DNA of 64,000 bases, taken from contig NZ_DS989904.1 in the NCBI RefSeq assembly GCF_000155595.1, positions 1,438,385 to 1,502,384 of the forward strand, read 5' to 3'. Shown piece after piece: positions 16,629 to 27,020 of this stretch. Made by a program: the position numbers and the translations under genes. The notes below the pieces were generated by a model, which had not been told where the DNA came from, ran no database searches, and saw nothing but the letters and a program-made list of their open reading frames with translations. Positions within the stretch are counted from its first letter, which is position 1; every line of letters begins with the position of its first letter. Source of the DNA: Synechococcus sp. PCC 7335. Its GTDB lineage: Bacteria > Cyanobacteriota > Cyanobacteriia > Phormidesmidales > Phormidesmidaceae.

Positions 16629-18542
16629 CTAAACCTTCTCGGCAATCTCTAGGGTAAGCTCACCTAGCCCAAACTTCTCAAGTACCCGCTCTGCCATTTG
16701 CGCTGGCATGAGGCCGAGTTCAGCCTTTGACTGATCGGGCGAGGCATGATCTACCAATTTGTCAGGAACACCCAGACGCAGTAGCTGAGCTGCTACTTCC
16801 GCATCCATCAGCTCTTCTGCTAAAGCTGAGCCGAAGCCACCTTTAATACAGCCATCTTCCATGGTCACCACCCGCCCAATCTTCTCAGCCAGCGGCAGCA
16901 TTAGCTCGGTATCTAAAGGCTTGGCAAAGCGAGCGTTAATCACCGTTGCCTCTACCCCATGCTCACTCAGAATTTCAGCGGTCTGCATCGCCGGATACAC
17001 CATCGATCCATACCCCACTAGCATCACATCATCACCCTGGCGCAGAACCTCTGCCTTTCCAATCGGCAACGCTTCCCAACCGGATTCCATTAGCGGCACA
17101 CCATAGCCACTACCCCGTGGGTAGCGGACGACAATAGGGCCACTGTGTTCGACGCCAGTGACGACCATCTGCTGTAGCTCGGCTTCGTCTTTAGGCGCCA
17201 TCAGCACGATGTTAGGAATGCATCGTAGATAGGCAATATCGTACATTCCCTGGTGCGTTGGACCATCCACGCCGACAATACCTGCTCGATCAAGGGCCAT
17301 AAATACGGGCAGTTTTTGAATGCAAATGTCATGCACAATCTGGTCGTACGCCCTTTGCATAAACGTAGAGTAGATTACCGGTACGGGCTTCATACCCTCA
17401 CAGGCTAGACCCGCTGCTAGGGTAACAGCGTGTTGTTCAGCAATGCCCACGTCGATATACTGCTTGGGTAGTTTGGCCTGAAGCAAATCTAAGCGCGTCC
17501 CTGTCGCCATTGCAGCGGTGATAGCAACAATCGTGGGATCTTTTTCAGCTAGCGTGATCAGTGTTTCTGCAAAGACTTTGGAATAGCCTGGCGGCTTTGG
17601 CTTGTTAGCCGGAATCTTTAGCCCCGTTTCTAAATCAAACGGAGACTGTGCGTGGTAGCCCACCTGATCTTTCTCAGCGATTTCATAGCCTTTACCTTTG
17701 GTGGTAGCTACATGAACCAGTACAGGTCCACCGTGCTTATGCGCCTCTTTAAACGCGCTGATCAGTTCTGTTAGGTTGTGGCCATCGATTGGCCCCATAT
17801 AGGTAAAGCCTAGCTCCTCGAATACAGCGCCGACTTTTGGAACGGCTAGTCGCTTCATCCCTTCTTTCACCCGGCTCAGCTCTGGGGTGAGCGTCTCACC
17901 AAAAGGCAGTTGCTTGAACTGCTCTTCAAGATTGTCGCTCAAAAATTGCATCGGTGGGCTTAGGCGCATCTTGTTTAGGTAGCGAGGAATAGCGCCGACG
18001 TTAGGCGAAATCGACATCTCGTTATCATTAAGGACAACGACAAGGTTAGTTTTAGGTAGATGTCCGGCATGGTTAATGGCCTCTAGCGCCATGCCACCCG
18101 TCAGCGCTCCGTCGCCAATGATGGCTGCAACTTTGAAGTCTTCGCCCTTCAAATCTCGGGCGATCGCCATTCCTAGCGCTGCTGAAATGCTCGTTGAGGC
18201 ATGACCTGCCCCAAAATGGTCGAATCGGCTTTCTGTCCGCTTTAGATAGCCTGCTACGCCATGCTGTTGCCTCAGCGTATGAAAGTCTTTGTAGCGACCC
18301 GTTATCAGCTTGTGTGGATATGCCTGATGACCGACATCCCAGACCACCTTATCCCGATCAAGATCGAGCGTCTGATACAGCCCTAACGTCAGTTCGACAA
18401 CGCCTAGACCAGGTCCTAGATGGCCGCCGCTAGCGGCAATAGTCTGCAGATGCTTGTCTCGGATCTGTCTCGCGATTTTTTCTAACTGACTCACGGGCAG
18501 ACCATGCAACTGGTTAGGGTGCGTAATTTCGCTCAGGTGCAT
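16629..18542 (-). CDS. dxs: 1-deoxy-D-xylulose-5-phosphate synthase
   Basis: A 637-residue thiamine diphosphate enzyme, the first and rate-setting step of the MEP isoprenoid pathway (pyruvate plus glyceraldehyde 3-phosphate to DXP). It feeds carotenoid, phytol and quinone synthesis. The N-terminus [15 protein letters not shown] is standard for cyanobacterial DXS. The ThDP-Mg motif is [18 protein letters not shown] through [12 protein letters not shown]. The transketolase pyrimidine-binding domain starts near residue 318 and contains the catalytic Glu in [15 protein letters not shown], followed by [17 protein letters not shown]. The start at 18542 has an AGAGGA ribosome site 7 bases upstream. 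The frame is open to 18599, but the extra residues do not match the family. Confidence 0.97.
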   Translation of the reverse strand: MHLSEITHPNQLHGLPVSQLEKIARQIRDKHLQTIAASGGHLGPGLGVVELTLGLYQTLDLDRDKVVWDVGHQAYPHKLITGRYKDFHTLRQQHGVAGYLKRTESRFDHFGAGHASTSISAALGMAIARDLKGEDFKVAAIIGDGALTGGMALEAINHAGHLPKTNLVVVLNDNEMSISPNVGAIPRYLNKMRLSPPMQFLSDNLEEQFKQLPFGETLTPELSRVKEGMKRLAVPKVGAVFEELGFTYMGPIDGHNLTELISAFKEAHKHGGPVLVHVATTKGKGYEIAEKDQVGYHAQSPFDLETGLKIPANKPKPPGYSKVFAETLITLAEKDPTIVAITAAMATGTRLDLLQAKLPKQYIDVGIAEQHAVTLAAGLACEGMKPVPVIYSTFMQRAYDQIVHDICIQKLPVFMALDRAGIVGVDGPTHQGMYDIAYLRCIPNIVLMAPKDEAELQQMVVTGVEHSGPIVVRYPRGSGYGVPLMESGWEALPIGKAEVLRQGDDVMLVGYGSMVYPAMQTAEILSEHGVEATVINARFAKPLDTELMLPLAEKIGRVVTMEDGCIKGGFGSALAEELMDAEVAAQLLRLGVPDKLVDHASPDQSKAELGLMPAQMAERVLEKFGLGELTLEIAEKV

Positions 18543-18640
18543 ATCAAATCCTCTCTTTAAACCTGCATGTACGTAATCGGTCATCTTCGCTTTATTCACT
18601 GTAGATTAGATTAGAGCGAACAAAAGAAACGAGACGTCCA

Positions 18641-19207
18641 ATGAAATCTTTTTTGATGCCTGATTTATCAGCTAGCATTTCTTCTACTCTAGTAGGTACT
18701 GAGGCTAACGCTGCTATGGGAACTCGAGCTAGATTAGCGGTAGCGTCAGCATTTGGTGTGATCTCGTCCAGCTTCGTACTCCTAGGGGCGAGTCCAGCAG
18801 TGGCAGCACCAGACTATTTTGGCTGCACCGCCGGAATGCTTGATGCTGGCATTCCCCAAGAAAGTGCGATCGCGGCTTGTGCATCTGCTCGCTATCCCGA
18901 CGCGCTAGGTGCTTGCGTAGTTGATGTTAGCGAATTTACCGGGTTAGCGGCAGAAAGTGCGCTGCTCGTTTGTGGGCGATCGCGCCGCCCCGTAGAAGTT
19001 GCCAATTGCACTATCGGTATCCACGACAGCCTTCTAGAAACCCCCTCTACAAAAGTATTAGAAAACTGCGGTCGCAGCCTATTGCCAGATCGCTACGGAA
19101 GTTGCGTAGTCGATATTTCCGACGCCACTGAGGCTACTGTCGATACCGCCCTAGAGCAGTGTATTCGAGCTGGGTTTCGTCCCTGGAGGATTCAGCCTAC
19201 GCTTTGA
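18641..19207 (+). CDS. Exported eight-cysteine four-repeat protein
   Basis: A 188-residue protein with a signal-like hydrophobic stretch (about residues 32-52) ending in AVAA (about 53-56). An internal ATG at residue 26 would give a shorter, more typical signal peptide. The mature part has eight Cys at 62, 80, 92, 111, 123, 143, 155 and 174, with spacings alternating between 18-20 and exactly 12. That makes four repeats of about 31 residues, each with two Cys. Within repeats, A-x-x-A-C, R-x-P and C-V-V-D-(V/I) recur (ACVVDVSEFT and SCVVDISDAT). Disulfides are likely in the periplasm or outside. The family was not recognised and no function is proposed. It is divergent from dxs and a single gene. 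Confidence 0.8.
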   Translation: MKSFLMPDLSASISSTLVGTEANAAMGTRARLAVASAFGVISSSFVLLGASPAVAAPDYFGCTAGMLDAGIPQESAIAACASARYPDALGACVVDVSEFTGLAAESALLVCGRSRRPVEVANCTIGIHDSLLETPSTKVLENCGRSLLPDRYGSCVVDISDATEATVDTALEQCIRAGFRPWRIQPTL

Positions 19208-19286
19208 AGATTCCTGATTAGCCTGGGGTTAGACTAAGCCGAGGGGTAGGAAAAAGTTAGAAAATTAGAAAATTTGAGGACTAGAG

Positions 19287-19318
19287 ATAGGCAAGATAGA
19301 AAATAGGCAAGATAGAGC
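19287..19318. repeat. 16-bp tandem duplication
   Basis: ATAGGCAAGATAGAAA is followed directly by ATAGGCAAGATAGAGC, with two mismatches. It lies just downstream of lptF and is read convergently with the Cys-repeat gene. Confidence 0.85.
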
Positions 19319-19329
19319 GTCGTTGTTGA

Positions 19330-20523
19330 TTACTGGCGAGAGGCCTGAGCGAGTAGAAGAAGACCCGCACCTAGACCAATGAACAGGGGAACCCAGCCAG
19401 CTAAGAATGGCGTAATCACACCTGATTCTCCCATTGCTGAAGTGATGAAGCTAAGTAGGTAATAGCCAAAGATAATGACAACGCTAATGCCAAAGCTGGT
19501 TGCCTTGCCAGTCCGCTGTGGTCGCACGCCAACTGCTGCTCCTACTAGGCCAAACACAACGCAGGCAAAGGGAATCGCATATTTTCTTTGAATTGCCACC
19601 GCGAGCTTGCGCACCGCTTTTTCATCTCCTGTCTGCTGCAAGATTGTTAGATATTCTTTAGTTTCGGCAATGTTCATCTCCTCTTGCTTTTTCGTGCGGT
19701 TAGCTAGATCTAACGGCGTTCGAGGAAGCTGTAAATCTTGCTTATCAAATCGGATGATCTGCCGAAAAGAGCCGGTAGGTGACACCGCATAGATGGTGCC
19801 ATTGGTAAACTCCCATAGGTTTCTAGTGAAATCCCAAGTCGCTGCGTCCGCACTGACAATTTGCTTTAGACCATCTTCCGAATCCTCCTGAGAGAAATCC
19901 ACAACCGTGATGTCGCGCATTGTCGTACCATCGAAATTACGCGCATAGAAGAACCGCACTAGCTCATCTCCTGAGCCGTCGGCAGCAGGTTCCTGCTGTT
20001 GAAATACAATATTGCCTTCCCTGAACGGCGGCTTTTCGTCATCTAAAGCTCTAGCTAGCAGAAGGGCTGCTCGTTCTGTACTTGCCGGAGCTATGATCTC
20101 ATTGACAGAAAAGCTTAGTCCGGTCACGAGCAGGCTCAAGATTACCGCTGGAGCAACGATGCGGTTAATACTTACCCCACACCCTCTCATCGCGATCAGC
20201 TCACTGTCACTAGAGAACCGACTATAGGTCATCATCGTGGCCAACAGCGTCGACATTGGAAAGGCAAGCACAGTAAATGTCGGTAGGCTCAACAAGAAGA
20301 TTTCAAAGGCCAAGGTTGCCGATAATCCAGCGTCAGCGACTTTACGAATCAGCTCAAATAGCGCCCCAATAGAGACAGCAATCGAAGAAAACGCCCCAAC
20401 GCCAAAAAGAAATGGCAACGTAAGTTCCTTGGCAATATAGCGATCCATGATCGTAATCCGCGGTAGCCAGCTGGCCAGCCTTTGAGTAAAGGTCAAAGAG
20501 GCTATAGATTGAGGAAACGTCAC
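19330..20523 (-). CDS. LptF/LptG-type lipopolysaccharide export permease
   Basis: A 397-residue permease of the YjgP/YjgQ family. Three hydrophobic segments near the N-terminus (about residues 34-58, 68-90 and 105-130) surround FGVGAFSSIAVSIGALFELI and LSLPTFTVLAFPMSTLLATMM. A large soluble region (about 150-285) is the periplasmic beta-jellyroll domain. Three more segments (about 315-335, 340-362 and 370-392) close the protein. With LptB it extracts lipopolysaccharide from the inner membrane and passes it to LptA. Cyanobacteria usually carry a single such permease gene rather than separate lptF and lptG. Its ATG overlaps the lptB stop by 4 bases, so the two are translationally coupled. Confidence 0.9.
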   Translation of the reverse strand: MTFPQSIASLTFTQRLASWLPRITIMDRYIAKELTLPFLFGVGAFSSIAVSIGALFELIRKVADAGLSATLAFEIFLLSLPTFTVLAFPMSTLLATMMTYSRFSSDSELIAMRGCGVSINRIVAPAVILSLLVTGLSFSVNEIIAPASTERAALLLARALDDEKPPFREGNIVFQQQEPAADGSGDELVRFFYARNFDGTTMRDITVVDFSQEDSEDGLKQIVSADAATWDFTRNLWEFTNGTIYAVSPTGSFRQIIRFDKQDLQLPRTPLDLANRTKKQEEMNIAETKEYLTILQQTGDEKAVRKLAVAIQRKYAIPFACVVFGLVGAAVGVRPQRTGKATSFGISVVIIFGYYLLSFITSAMGESGVITPFLAGWVPLFIGLGAGLLLLAQASRQ

Positions 20524-21248
20524 AGCTTGAAACCTTCGCCTAAATAGTACTGACGAACGAGCGGATTATCCGAAAGGTCATTGGCACTGCCTGAGGCTAA
20601 GATTTCACCTTCGCTCATAATGTAGGCTCGATCGATAATCTGTAGCGTCTCACGGACGTTGTGGTCAGTGATGAGAATACCCATGTTGCGATCGCGTAAC
20701 TCTGCTACAATCGCCTGAATCTCAGCAACCGCGATCGGATCGACCCCCGCAAACGGTTCATCCAAGAACAAAAATTTCGGTCCTTCTAGCCCTGCTGCTA
20801 GTGCCCGAGCTAGCTCTGTGCGTCGCCTTTCACCACCGCTGACTTGAATACCCAGCGAATCGGCTACCTTCTCCAATCGAAACTCTTTGATCAATCGGGC
20901 TAGCTTCTCACGACGTAGGTGGTGAGGAACATTTGTCTGCTCCATCACCAGCAGCAAGTTGTCTTGCACGCTCAGATTCCGAAAAATGCTTGCTTCTTGT
21001 GCTAGATAGCCAATTCCCAACCGTGCTCGCTTGAACATTTGCAAGCTGGTAATATCTTGTCCATCAAGCAATACCTGGCCTATATCCGGCTGCACCAACC
21101 CCGTCGCTATATAAAAAGTCGTCGTTTTCCCTGCACCATTTGGCCCTAGCAACCCGACAATTTCACCTCTATCTACGGATAGGCTTACCCCTTTGACAAC
21201 TGTACGCCTGCCGTATGTTTTCTGAACATTTGTAAGCACGAGTTTCAA
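20520..21248 (-). CDS. lptB: Lipopolysaccharide export ATPase LptB
   Basis: A 242-residue ABC ATPase. It has Walker A GPNGAGKTT (about residues 35-43), the Q-loop near GIGYLAQEASIF, signature VSGGERRRTE, Walker B FLFLDEPFAGVDP and the switch His in ITDHNVRETL. The phrase FAGVDP and the RRTELARALAAGL wording are characteristic of the LptB/YhbG group. It powers LPS extraction together with the permease encoded immediately downstream with a 4-base overlap. It follows lptA by 101 bases. Confidence 0.93.
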   Translation of the reverse strand: MKLVLTNVQKTYGRRTVVKGVSLSVDRGEIVGLLGPNGAGKTTTFYIATGLVQPDIGQVLLDGQDITSLQMFKRARLGIGYLAQEASIFRNLSVQDNLLLVMEQTNVPHHLRREKLARLIKEFRLEKVADSLGIQVSGGERRRTELARALAAGLEGPKFLFLDEPFAGVDPIAVAEIQAIVAELRDRNMGILITDHNVRETLQIIDRAYIMSEGEILASGSANDLSDNPLVRQYYLGEGFKL

Positions 21249-21349
21249 AGAAGAGACCTCGTTAACTGAATTGACATAGAAGTGATTGGATAGACCAAGT
21301 TTAGGCGCAGTCAGTCCTCGCTAAGCTGACTTAGATAGACTGACAAACC

Positions 21350-21952
21350 TTATTCGGAATTAATCGGGCCTAGCTCAGAGGGTAGCTCGTCTGGCGGTGT
21401 CGGAACCGAGATTGGTGTGGGGGGAGGCGCTTCACCGGAATTTGTAGGCGCAGGCTCTTCCGGCAATAGATAGACTGCTTCTACCTGACTATTGGCTCCA
21501 GGCGTGGCGACAAATCGACCTTCGACAATAAGGTAGGTTATGGTTTCTGCCTGTAAGGTATTTCCTTCTTGCTCTACGTCTACATTGCCGCTAAGGACGA
21601 TTCGCTGGTCGCGACTGTAGTATTGAGCCTGGGCTGCCGTTGCAAAAATTTGCCGACTAGGGTAGTCGATTTGAACATTGCCAATAGCAGTTACTACACC
21701 TGTATTAGAATTTGCTTCTACCCGAGAAGCCTTAAGCTGAAGCGCGTCCCTACCTGTCTGAGCCGTAGCTTTGGTAAACGTATTTGGTAGTATCTTTGGC
21801 AAAAACTGAGAGGGTAAAGCGGCAGTTACTAGCGGCAAAGCCAGCGCCACCACGCCTCCGCAAGCTACCTGAGCTAGCCTGCGTCTAACGCGAGGAGCAT
21901 TAAGCGTGATCTGAAGAAAGTGATGAATGAAGTGCGATCGCCAATGCAGCAT
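21350..21952 (-). CDS. LptA/OstA-like periplasmic LPS transport protein
   Basis: A 200-residue secreted protein. A signal-like hydrophobic stretch lies at about residues 27-46, after a long basic N-terminus. The OstA domain follows at about residues 70-155: LKASRVEANSNTGVVTAIGNVQIDYPSRQIFATAAQAQYYSRDQRIVLSGNVDVEQEGNTLQAETITYLIVEGRF, the repeated beta-strand pattern of LptA. The C-terminus is a Pro/Glu-rich tail of about 40 residues. LptA forms the bridge across the periplasm in LPS export. The order lptA-lptB-lptF on one strand is typical and supports the call. Confidence 0.88.
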   Translation of the reverse strand: MLHWRSHFIHHFLQITLNAPRVRRRLAQVACGGVVALALPLVTAALPSQFLPKILPNTFTKATAQTGRDALQLKASRVEANSNTGVVTAIGNVQIDYPSRQIFATAAQAQYYSRDQRIVLSGNVDVEQEGNTLQAETITYLIVEGRFVATPGANSQVEAVYLLPEEPAPTNSGEAPPPTPISVPTPPDELPSELGPINSE

Positions 21953-21974
21953 GCGTCAGATATAAAGAAAGGTT

Positions 21975-22008
21975 GACCGAGAGAACCAGAAGACCGAGAG
22001 AACCAAAA
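21975..22008. repeat. 17-bp tandem duplication upstream of lptA
   Basis: GACCGAGAGAACCAGAA is followed directly by GACCGAGAGAACCAAAA, with one mismatch, about 25 bases before the lptA start codon. Confidence 0.9.
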
Positions 22009-22134
22009 GACAGTAGGCCAATGACAGTGCTTCTAAAGCCATACTAGAAAAAAATGGCTGTTTCAACAGCGCAGACAATGCCACTATTCATACCTTAAGC
22101 TCAAACATATGCTCGTCTAGAGATCTTAACCTCT

Positions 22135-22539
22135 CTATTTGAACTCACTTTTGTTACTCTCTCCAAGAGTTTGGCGTACCTGGGGAAGAGGAAATGGAGG
22201 ATCTTCCATCAGCTGAGCAAGTCCTGTTTCGCCCGTTGTCTGCACGAGCGATAACCACTCTACTGCCTGGTCCACTAGCGTCTCGACATCTACGCTTTCA
22301 TGCTCAGGCTCAAACTTACGCAGGCGATTAATCCCTTCACCTAGCAAGATCGCGCCGCCCCTCCAGTTGAGATTACCCAGATGGTAGAACGCCACTGCTA
22401 TTTGCAATATTCCCTGATAAAAGGGCTTCTCTATTGTCTCAGCTTCCATCCAAATTGCCTCTAGCGTGTCGTGACAGGCGTAGAATTGGCCACTATTAAA
22501 TTCGTCTATGCCTTGCTGAAACTGAACGGGATATTGCAT
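22135..22539 (-). CDS. DUF309 domain protein
   Basis: A 134-residue helical protein. The DUF309 core lies at about residues 8-70: GIDEFNSGQFYACHDTLEAIWM, then PFYQGILQIAVAFYHLGNLNWRGGAILLGEGINRLRKFEP. Family members share a CHD(T/V)LE motif and a conserved HxxNxxG. The role is unknown; a metal-binding or small regulatory function has been suggested for relatives but is not shown. It is a single gene on the same strand as lptA, about 180 bases upstream of it. Confidence 0.88.
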   Translation of the reverse strand: MQYPVQFQQGIDEFNSGQFYACHDTLEAIWMEAETIEKPFYQGILQIAVAFYHLGNLNWRGGAILLGEGINRLRKFEPEHESVDVETLVDQAVEWLSLVQTTGETGLAQLMEDPPFPLPQVRQTLGESNKSEFK

Positions 22540-23083
22540 AGGAAGCTAAAAGACCTCAGTCGATAGAGCTAACTTAATTGATATTGTGCGAAATTCTGAT
22601 TGAGTAGAGGGGCATAGTCTAAGTGGTTCCCGTTTCAACTATAGTGGCTGCTACTAGCCCTACGCATCTAAGCTCTGCTGATTTGAGTTCTACATGCTGA
22701 TACTAAGACTAACGCTTGGTTTCAAAGAAGCTATGTGGATAGCTAGGTGCGAATATGCCCACTAGCCGTGGCTTTCTAGCTGTGGCTTCGAGCATCAGAC
22801 TTTCGCACTCGAACCTGATGAGACCATTGGCTAGTTTTGGTCTGCTGTTGGTTCTCAGCTTTTGGTTATCGAGGGTCTCTAAATCTGCGCTCAAAAAATT
22901 CAATAAAGCATTAAGCGCCACTATTGTGGGTAGCAGTAACCAGTCAATTTATTGACTGAAATTGGTACGTTAGTCGCAGTGCTTAAGTTTAAGGTGATAT
23001 TCTCCACACTCAGGGAGTATTCACGGTAGGTACTCAGTGACTTTAATAACAGTCTCTTTGGTGTATTGTAGGAGTTTAAAAAC
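22540..23083. other. 544-base gap upstream of glmM
   Basis: No supported gene; the small frames at 22709-22921 and 22755-22955 overlap on opposite strands and show no family features. A palindrome CAGTCAAT-TT-ATTGACTG lies at 22941-22958, 125 bases before the glmM ATG, and may be an operator or a small hairpin. The glmM ribosome site (GTAGGAG) lies about 10 bases before its ATG. Confidence 0.5.
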
Positions 23084-24685
23084 ATGGTGAGTTCTCAGGT
23101 AAAAAGAAATCCAAGCGATCGCCAGCTGCAAGAACAGAGGTCAACTCACCAGAGCCCAATTGCAGCGCATCCATCCTTAGTAGAGCCAGTTTCAACCGGA
23201 CAGGTCTTTGTAGAGCAGAGCATAGAAGAACAGCCGGGCGCACCTCTACCAAAAACTCACCAGCACTTCCATCTTGTTCCTGCCGATAGGTGTAGCGTTC
23301 AGCTTGCGCTTCCTGAGACACCGCTGTTCGGGACAGACGGTATCCGTGGACAAGCAGGTACACTGCTAACTGCACCACTAGCTACCCAAGTGGGCTTTTG
23401 GGCAGGGCAGGTGCTGCGCGCTCATGGTCAAACAGGTCCCATTATTCTTGGCCAAGACTCTCGCAACTCCAGTAACATGCTGTCTTCTGGCCTGTCTGCC
23501 GGACTGACCACAGCGGGCTTAGAAGTGTGGGATTTAGGCCTTTGTCCGACTGCAGCCGTTGCTCACAGTGCCATTGGAAACGCGGGCGGCATCATGATCT
23601 CTGCTAGCCACAATCCCCCGGCAGACAATGGCATTAAGTTTTTCGATTCCGCTGGTACCAAACTGTCGAGCACTATCCAACAGCAAATTGAATCGGCCAT
23701 ACGGGGTCAAAGTCTGTCGGTTGCCAGCTCTACTAGCCAGGGCGCAGCAACCGATATGCAGTGGGGCCGCGCCTATCAACGTCCCGATTTAATCGATCGC
23801 TACGTCGATTTTCTGCATCAGCCGTTTCAGCCACATCCTAATCTACGGGGTATGCGGATTGTGCTAGATCTAGCTTGGGGCGCGGCTACTCGCGTTGCTA
23901 AGCAGGTGTTTGAATCGACAGGCGCTGAGGTCGTTATTTTGCATGGCCTACCAGACGGCGATCGCATCAATGTAGACTGTGGGTCCACGCATCTAGGTAG
24001 CCTTAAAGCTGCCGTCGCTGAGTTAGAAGCCGATATCGGTTTTGCTTTTGATGGAGATGCTGATCGCGTCATGGCCGTCGATGGCCAGGGCCGGGTAATT
24101 GATGGCGACTATATTCTTTACTTTTGGGGGCAAACGCTTCAACAGGCAGGCAAGCTACCCAACAACACCATCATTTCTACGGTGATGGCTAATCTAGGAT
24201 TTGAGCGAGCCTGGCAAAAACAGGGGGGCACTTTAGTTCGTACGAAAGTTGGTGATCAGCACGTTCATGCCGAGATGATCTCGCAGGGCGCGATGCTGGG
24301 CGGAGAGCAGTCAGGTCACATTCTGTGCCATCACTATAGTTGGACCGGTGATGGTATTTTGACAGCGCTGCACTTAGCAGATTTGGTTAGGCAAGCAGAC
24401 TGTTCACTGCCCGATCTTGTTGCTCAAAGCTTTAACACCTATCCTCAAAGGTTGAAGAACGTTCGAGTCGATTGTTCAAGCACTCGGCGCGATTGGCAGA
24501 GCTGCGACGCGCTACAAAGCGCAATTACCCGAGCAGAAACCGCTATGGGCGATCAAGGTCGCGTGCTTGTAAGAGCTTCTGGCACAGAACCTTTGATCAG
24601 AGTCATGGTAGAAGCTGCTGATGCAGGTACAGTAGATTACTGGACAGACGTACTAGCTGATAAAGTATCGCAGCACCTAACCTAA
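23084..24685 (+). CDS. glmM: Phosphoglucosamine mutase with long N-terminal extension
   Basis: A 533-residue enzyme converting glucosamine-6-phosphate to glucosamine-1-phosphate for peptidoglycan and LPS. The catalytic serine loop is ISASHNPP with Ser175. The metal-binding loop is FDGDADRVM. The substrate loop includes GGEQSGHI, and the phosphate-binding C-terminal loop [15 protein letters not shown]. The catalytic part begins at about residue 79 ([14 protein letters not shown]). The first 78 residues, rich in Gln, Ser, Pro and His, are extra and look disordered. An AGGAG site precedes the first ATG, so the extension is probably real. It is monocistronic here, not with glmS or glmU. Confidence 0.94.
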   Translation: MVSSQVKRNPSDRQLQEQRSTHQSPIAAHPSLVEPVSTGQVFVEQSIEEQPGAPLPKTHQHFHLVPADRCSVQLALPETPLFGTDGIRGQAGTLLTAPLATQVGFWAGQVLRAHGQTGPIILGQDSRNSSNMLSSGLSAGLTTAGLEVWDLGLCPTAAVAHSAIGNAGGIMISASHNPPADNGIKFFDSAGTKLSSTIQQQIESAIRGQSLSVASSTSQGAATDMQWGRAYQRPDLIDRYVDFLHQPFQPHPNLRGMRIVLDLAWGAATRVAKQVFESTGAEVVILHGLPDGDRINVDCGSTHLGSLKAAVAELEADIGFAFDGDADRVMAVDGQGRVIDGDYILYFWGQTLQQAGKLPNNTIISTVMANLGFERAWQKQGGTLVRTKVGDQHVHAEMISQGAMLGGEQSGHILCHHYSWTGDGILTALHLADLVRQADCSLPDLVAQSFNTYPQRLKNVRVDCSSTRRDWQSCDALQSAITRAETAMGDQGRVLVRASGTEPLIRVMVEAADAGTVDYWTDVLADKVSQHLT

Positions 24686-24912
24686 CAACCTGCCCTTCAT
24701 AACCTGCTTTTTGCGCAGAATTACATACGCCGTGTAAAGAGCAAGTAGTTTTGTTTCTAAAATGGCTTGGCGATACGCAGCGAAAAGATAGAGTTCCTAA
24801 CTTGTTTCACCTAAGCCGCAGCGACTTTAGCAGCGGTGTAAAGATTTGCAAAGCTGTTTGGCTTCGTGCTATTCCTTGTGAAGTTAGTTTGAAGTTTAAT
24901 TAAGTAGTCTCT

Positions 24913-25626
24913 ATGGTGGCAACGCTTCCATCCGTTCAGCCTAGCGTTAGGCAGAGCGCTGTTCAATCGCTAATTCACGTTGGTCATCCCAAAAAGGTGA
25001 TTGTTGTGGGTGATAGCCTAGTCTACGGCTATGGCGATAGTGAAGGGGGTGGCTGGGTAGAACGATTGCGACGAGGCTGTCTAGACCCGCAGCAATCTGG
25101 GCCAGTCTTTTACAACTTAGGTATTCGTGGTGATGGTGTCGCCCGGGTTACGCAGCGGTTAGAAAGAGAGTTCTGTAATCGCGGCGAACTGAGACATCGC
25201 ACACCAGATCTTTTGATCCTCTCAGTAGGCATCAATGATTCTGCTAGAACAGGTCGGGCCAAGGGACGGCTCATGAGCAGCCCAGTCGATTTTGCCCAGT
25301 CGCTCGAACAACTATTAATTCAGTCTAGACAGCTCTGTCCAGTTCTGTTCGTTGGTATGGTGCCTGTGAACGAAGCGGCTATGCCGTTTGCTGATGTTCT
25401 ATATTTTAGTCGTACAGACCAGCAGCACTATAACCAAATCACTCGCCAGCTGTGCGAAGCGCACCAGATCCCGTACCTAGATCTCTTTGAGCAATGGAGC
25501 CAAGAAAGTGAAGCCTGGATACGCGATCGCCTTTGTAGTGATGGTATTCATCCCAATAGCTTAGGCTATCGCACCATCTTAGAAACCGTAAAAGCCTGGA
25601 ACCCGTTTTCTCAGGCGATTCGATAG
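24913..25626 (+). CDS. GDSL/SGNH-family hydrolase
   Basis: A 237-residue soluble esterase or lipase-like protein of the SGNH group. Block I holds the nucleophile in VVGDSLVYGYGD (Ser at about residue 36). Block II is the Gly in NLGIRGDGVARV, block III the Asn in SVGINDSAR and block V the Asp-His pair in DGIHPNSLGY near the C-terminus. No signal peptide is visible, so the substrate is probably cytoplasmic, but the family does not predict it. The ATG at 24913 gives a start about 25 residues before the catalytic block. It is convergent with dapL, and the hairpin at 25618-25650 covers its stop codon. Confidence 0.9.
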   Translation: MVATLPSVQPSVRQSAVQSLIHVGHPKKVIVVGDSLVYGYGDSEGGGWVERLRRGCLDPQQSGPVFYNLGIRGDGVARVTQRLEREFCNRGELRHRTPDLLILSVGINDSARTGRAKGRLMSSPVDFAQSLEQLLIQSRQLCPVLFVGMVPVNEAAMPFADVLYFSRTDQQHYNQITRQLCEAHQIPYLDLFEQWSQESEAWIRDRLCSDGIHPNSLGYRTILETVKAWNPFSQAIR

Positions 25627-25650
25627 CTGTTCTGTCTACAGCTATCGAAT
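25618..25650. terminator. Perfect 13-bp hairpin between convergent genes
   Basis: ATTCGATAGCTGT at 25618-25630 pairs perfectly with 25638-25650 around a 7-base loop. The TAG stop codon of the GDSL gene is in the first arm. There is no clear T-run, so it may stabilise or halt transcripts from both sides. Confidence 0.55.
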
Positions 25651-25671
25651 AGGCAGTTCGGGTTTATTCCA

Positions 25672-26907
25672 CTAGGCTTTGAATGTTTTGGTGATGCGCT
25701 TCATGGCTTCTTCTACATTCTCACGGCTGTTAAAAGCTGAGATCCGAAAATAGCCCTCGCCGGCTGCGCCAAAGCCTGATCCGGGCGTGCCCACAATATT
25801 GCAAGCATTTAGCAGCTTATCGAAGAAGTCCCAGCTGGTCAGTCCGTTGGGTGTCTTCACCCAGACATAAGGCGCGTCCACCCCGCCGTAAACTTGGATA
25901 CCTGCTGCAGTTAGCTGCTCACGTACAATCCTAGCGTTCTCAAGATAAAAGCTGACTAGTTCCTGCGTTTGCTGCTTTCCAGCCTCAGAATAAACTGCCT
26001 CTGCGGCCCTTTGCACCACGTAGGATACGCCATTGAACTTGGTCGATTGACGGCGATTCCACAGCCCCCAAATCTCTATGTCCGAACCATCTTTAGCCTT
26101 TCCCTTCAAAGATTTTGGTACCACCGTTAGCGCGCAGCGGGTACCGGTAAAGCCTGCATTCTTAGAAAAGGAGCGAAACTCAATGGCGCACTCACGTGCT
26201 CCTTCTATCTCATAGATCGAATGTGGAATTGAATCATCAGTAATAAACGATTCATAGGCAGCGTCAAACAGAATAATCGAGCCGTTGGCTTTGGCATAGT
26301 CCACCCAGGCTTGAAGCTGAGCTTTCGTCATGGTCGCGCCAGTTGGATTGTTGGGCGAGCACAGATAGATCAAATCGACTTTATTTGAAGGAATATCAGC
26401 TGAAAAATCATTGTCAGCGCTAATTGGTAAGTAGGTGATGCCTTCATACTTACCGCTGTCGTCGGCCTCACCTGTATGTCCAGCCATCACATTCGTATCT
26501 ACATAGACTGGATAAACCGGATCGGTCACTGCAATACTGTTGTCATCACCAAAGATATCTAGGATGTTACCGCAGTCACACTTAGACCCATCCGAGATAA
26601 AGATTTCTGTCGCGTCGATATCGCAGCCGCGAGCTTGAAAATCGTTTTGGGCGATCGCCTCTCGCAACCATGGATAACCCTGCTCGGGGCCATAGCCTCT
26701 AAACGAAGCGCGATCGCCCATCTCATTGACGGCCTTAATCATTGCGGTTCGGCAAGCCTCTGGTAGCGGCTCAGTCACATCTCCAATGCCTAACTTAATA
26801 ACAGGTGCATCAGGGTTTAGCTCCGTAAAGGCCCGCACTCGGCGGCCAATTTCAGGAAATAGATACCCTGCTTTTAGTTTGAGATAGTTATCGTTGATCG
26901 TAGTCAT
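25672..26907 (-). CDS. dapL: LL-diaminopimelate aminotransferase
   Basis: A 411-residue PLP enzyme that converts tetrahydrodipicolinate directly to LL-diaminopimelate, the plant/cyanobacterial shortcut to lysine and peptidoglycan. The N-terminus [24 protein letters not shown] is diagnostic. The PLP-binding Lys lies in [16 protein letters not shown]. Other family text includes [17 protein letters not shown] and FDAAYESFI. It ends close to 412 residues, the family's normal length. The frame extends to 26934, but the ATG at 26907 matches the family start. Its left neighbour is the convergent GDSL gene. Confidence 0.96.
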   Translation of the reverse strand: MTTINDNYLKLKAGYLFPEIGRRVRAFTELNPDAPVIKLGIGDVTEPLPEACRTAMIKAVNEMGDRASFRGYGPEQGYPWLREAIAQNDFQARGCDIDATEIFISDGSKCDCGNILDIFGDDNSIAVTDPVYPVYVDTNVMAGHTGEADDSGKYEGITYLPISADNDFSADIPSNKVDLIYLCSPNNPTGATMTKAQLQAWVDYAKANGSIILFDAAYESFITDDSIPHSIYEIEGARECAIEFRSFSKNAGFTGTRCALTVVPKSLKGKAKDGSDIEIWGLWNRRQSTKFNGVSYVVQRAAEAVYSEAGKQQTQELVSFYLENARIVREQLTAAGIQVYGGVDAPYVWVKTPNGLTSWDFFDKLLNACNIVGTPGSGFGAAGEGYFRISAFNSRENVEEAMKRITKTFKA

Positions 26908-27020
26908 AGAAATTCGCGCATCTGTAATAGGCATCTGGATCTTACCAGCCGCCCTACGACCCGTTCATCCTTCACCCGGTTCCCCCACTCACTAGTTCCT
27001 CACTCACTATTAGTTTGCCA

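Noticed and set aside
22709..22955. Two small overlapping frames on opposite strands before glmM
   Set aside because: They cover the same bases on opposite strands, have no visible ribosome site or family motif, and lie in the probable regulatory region of glmM.
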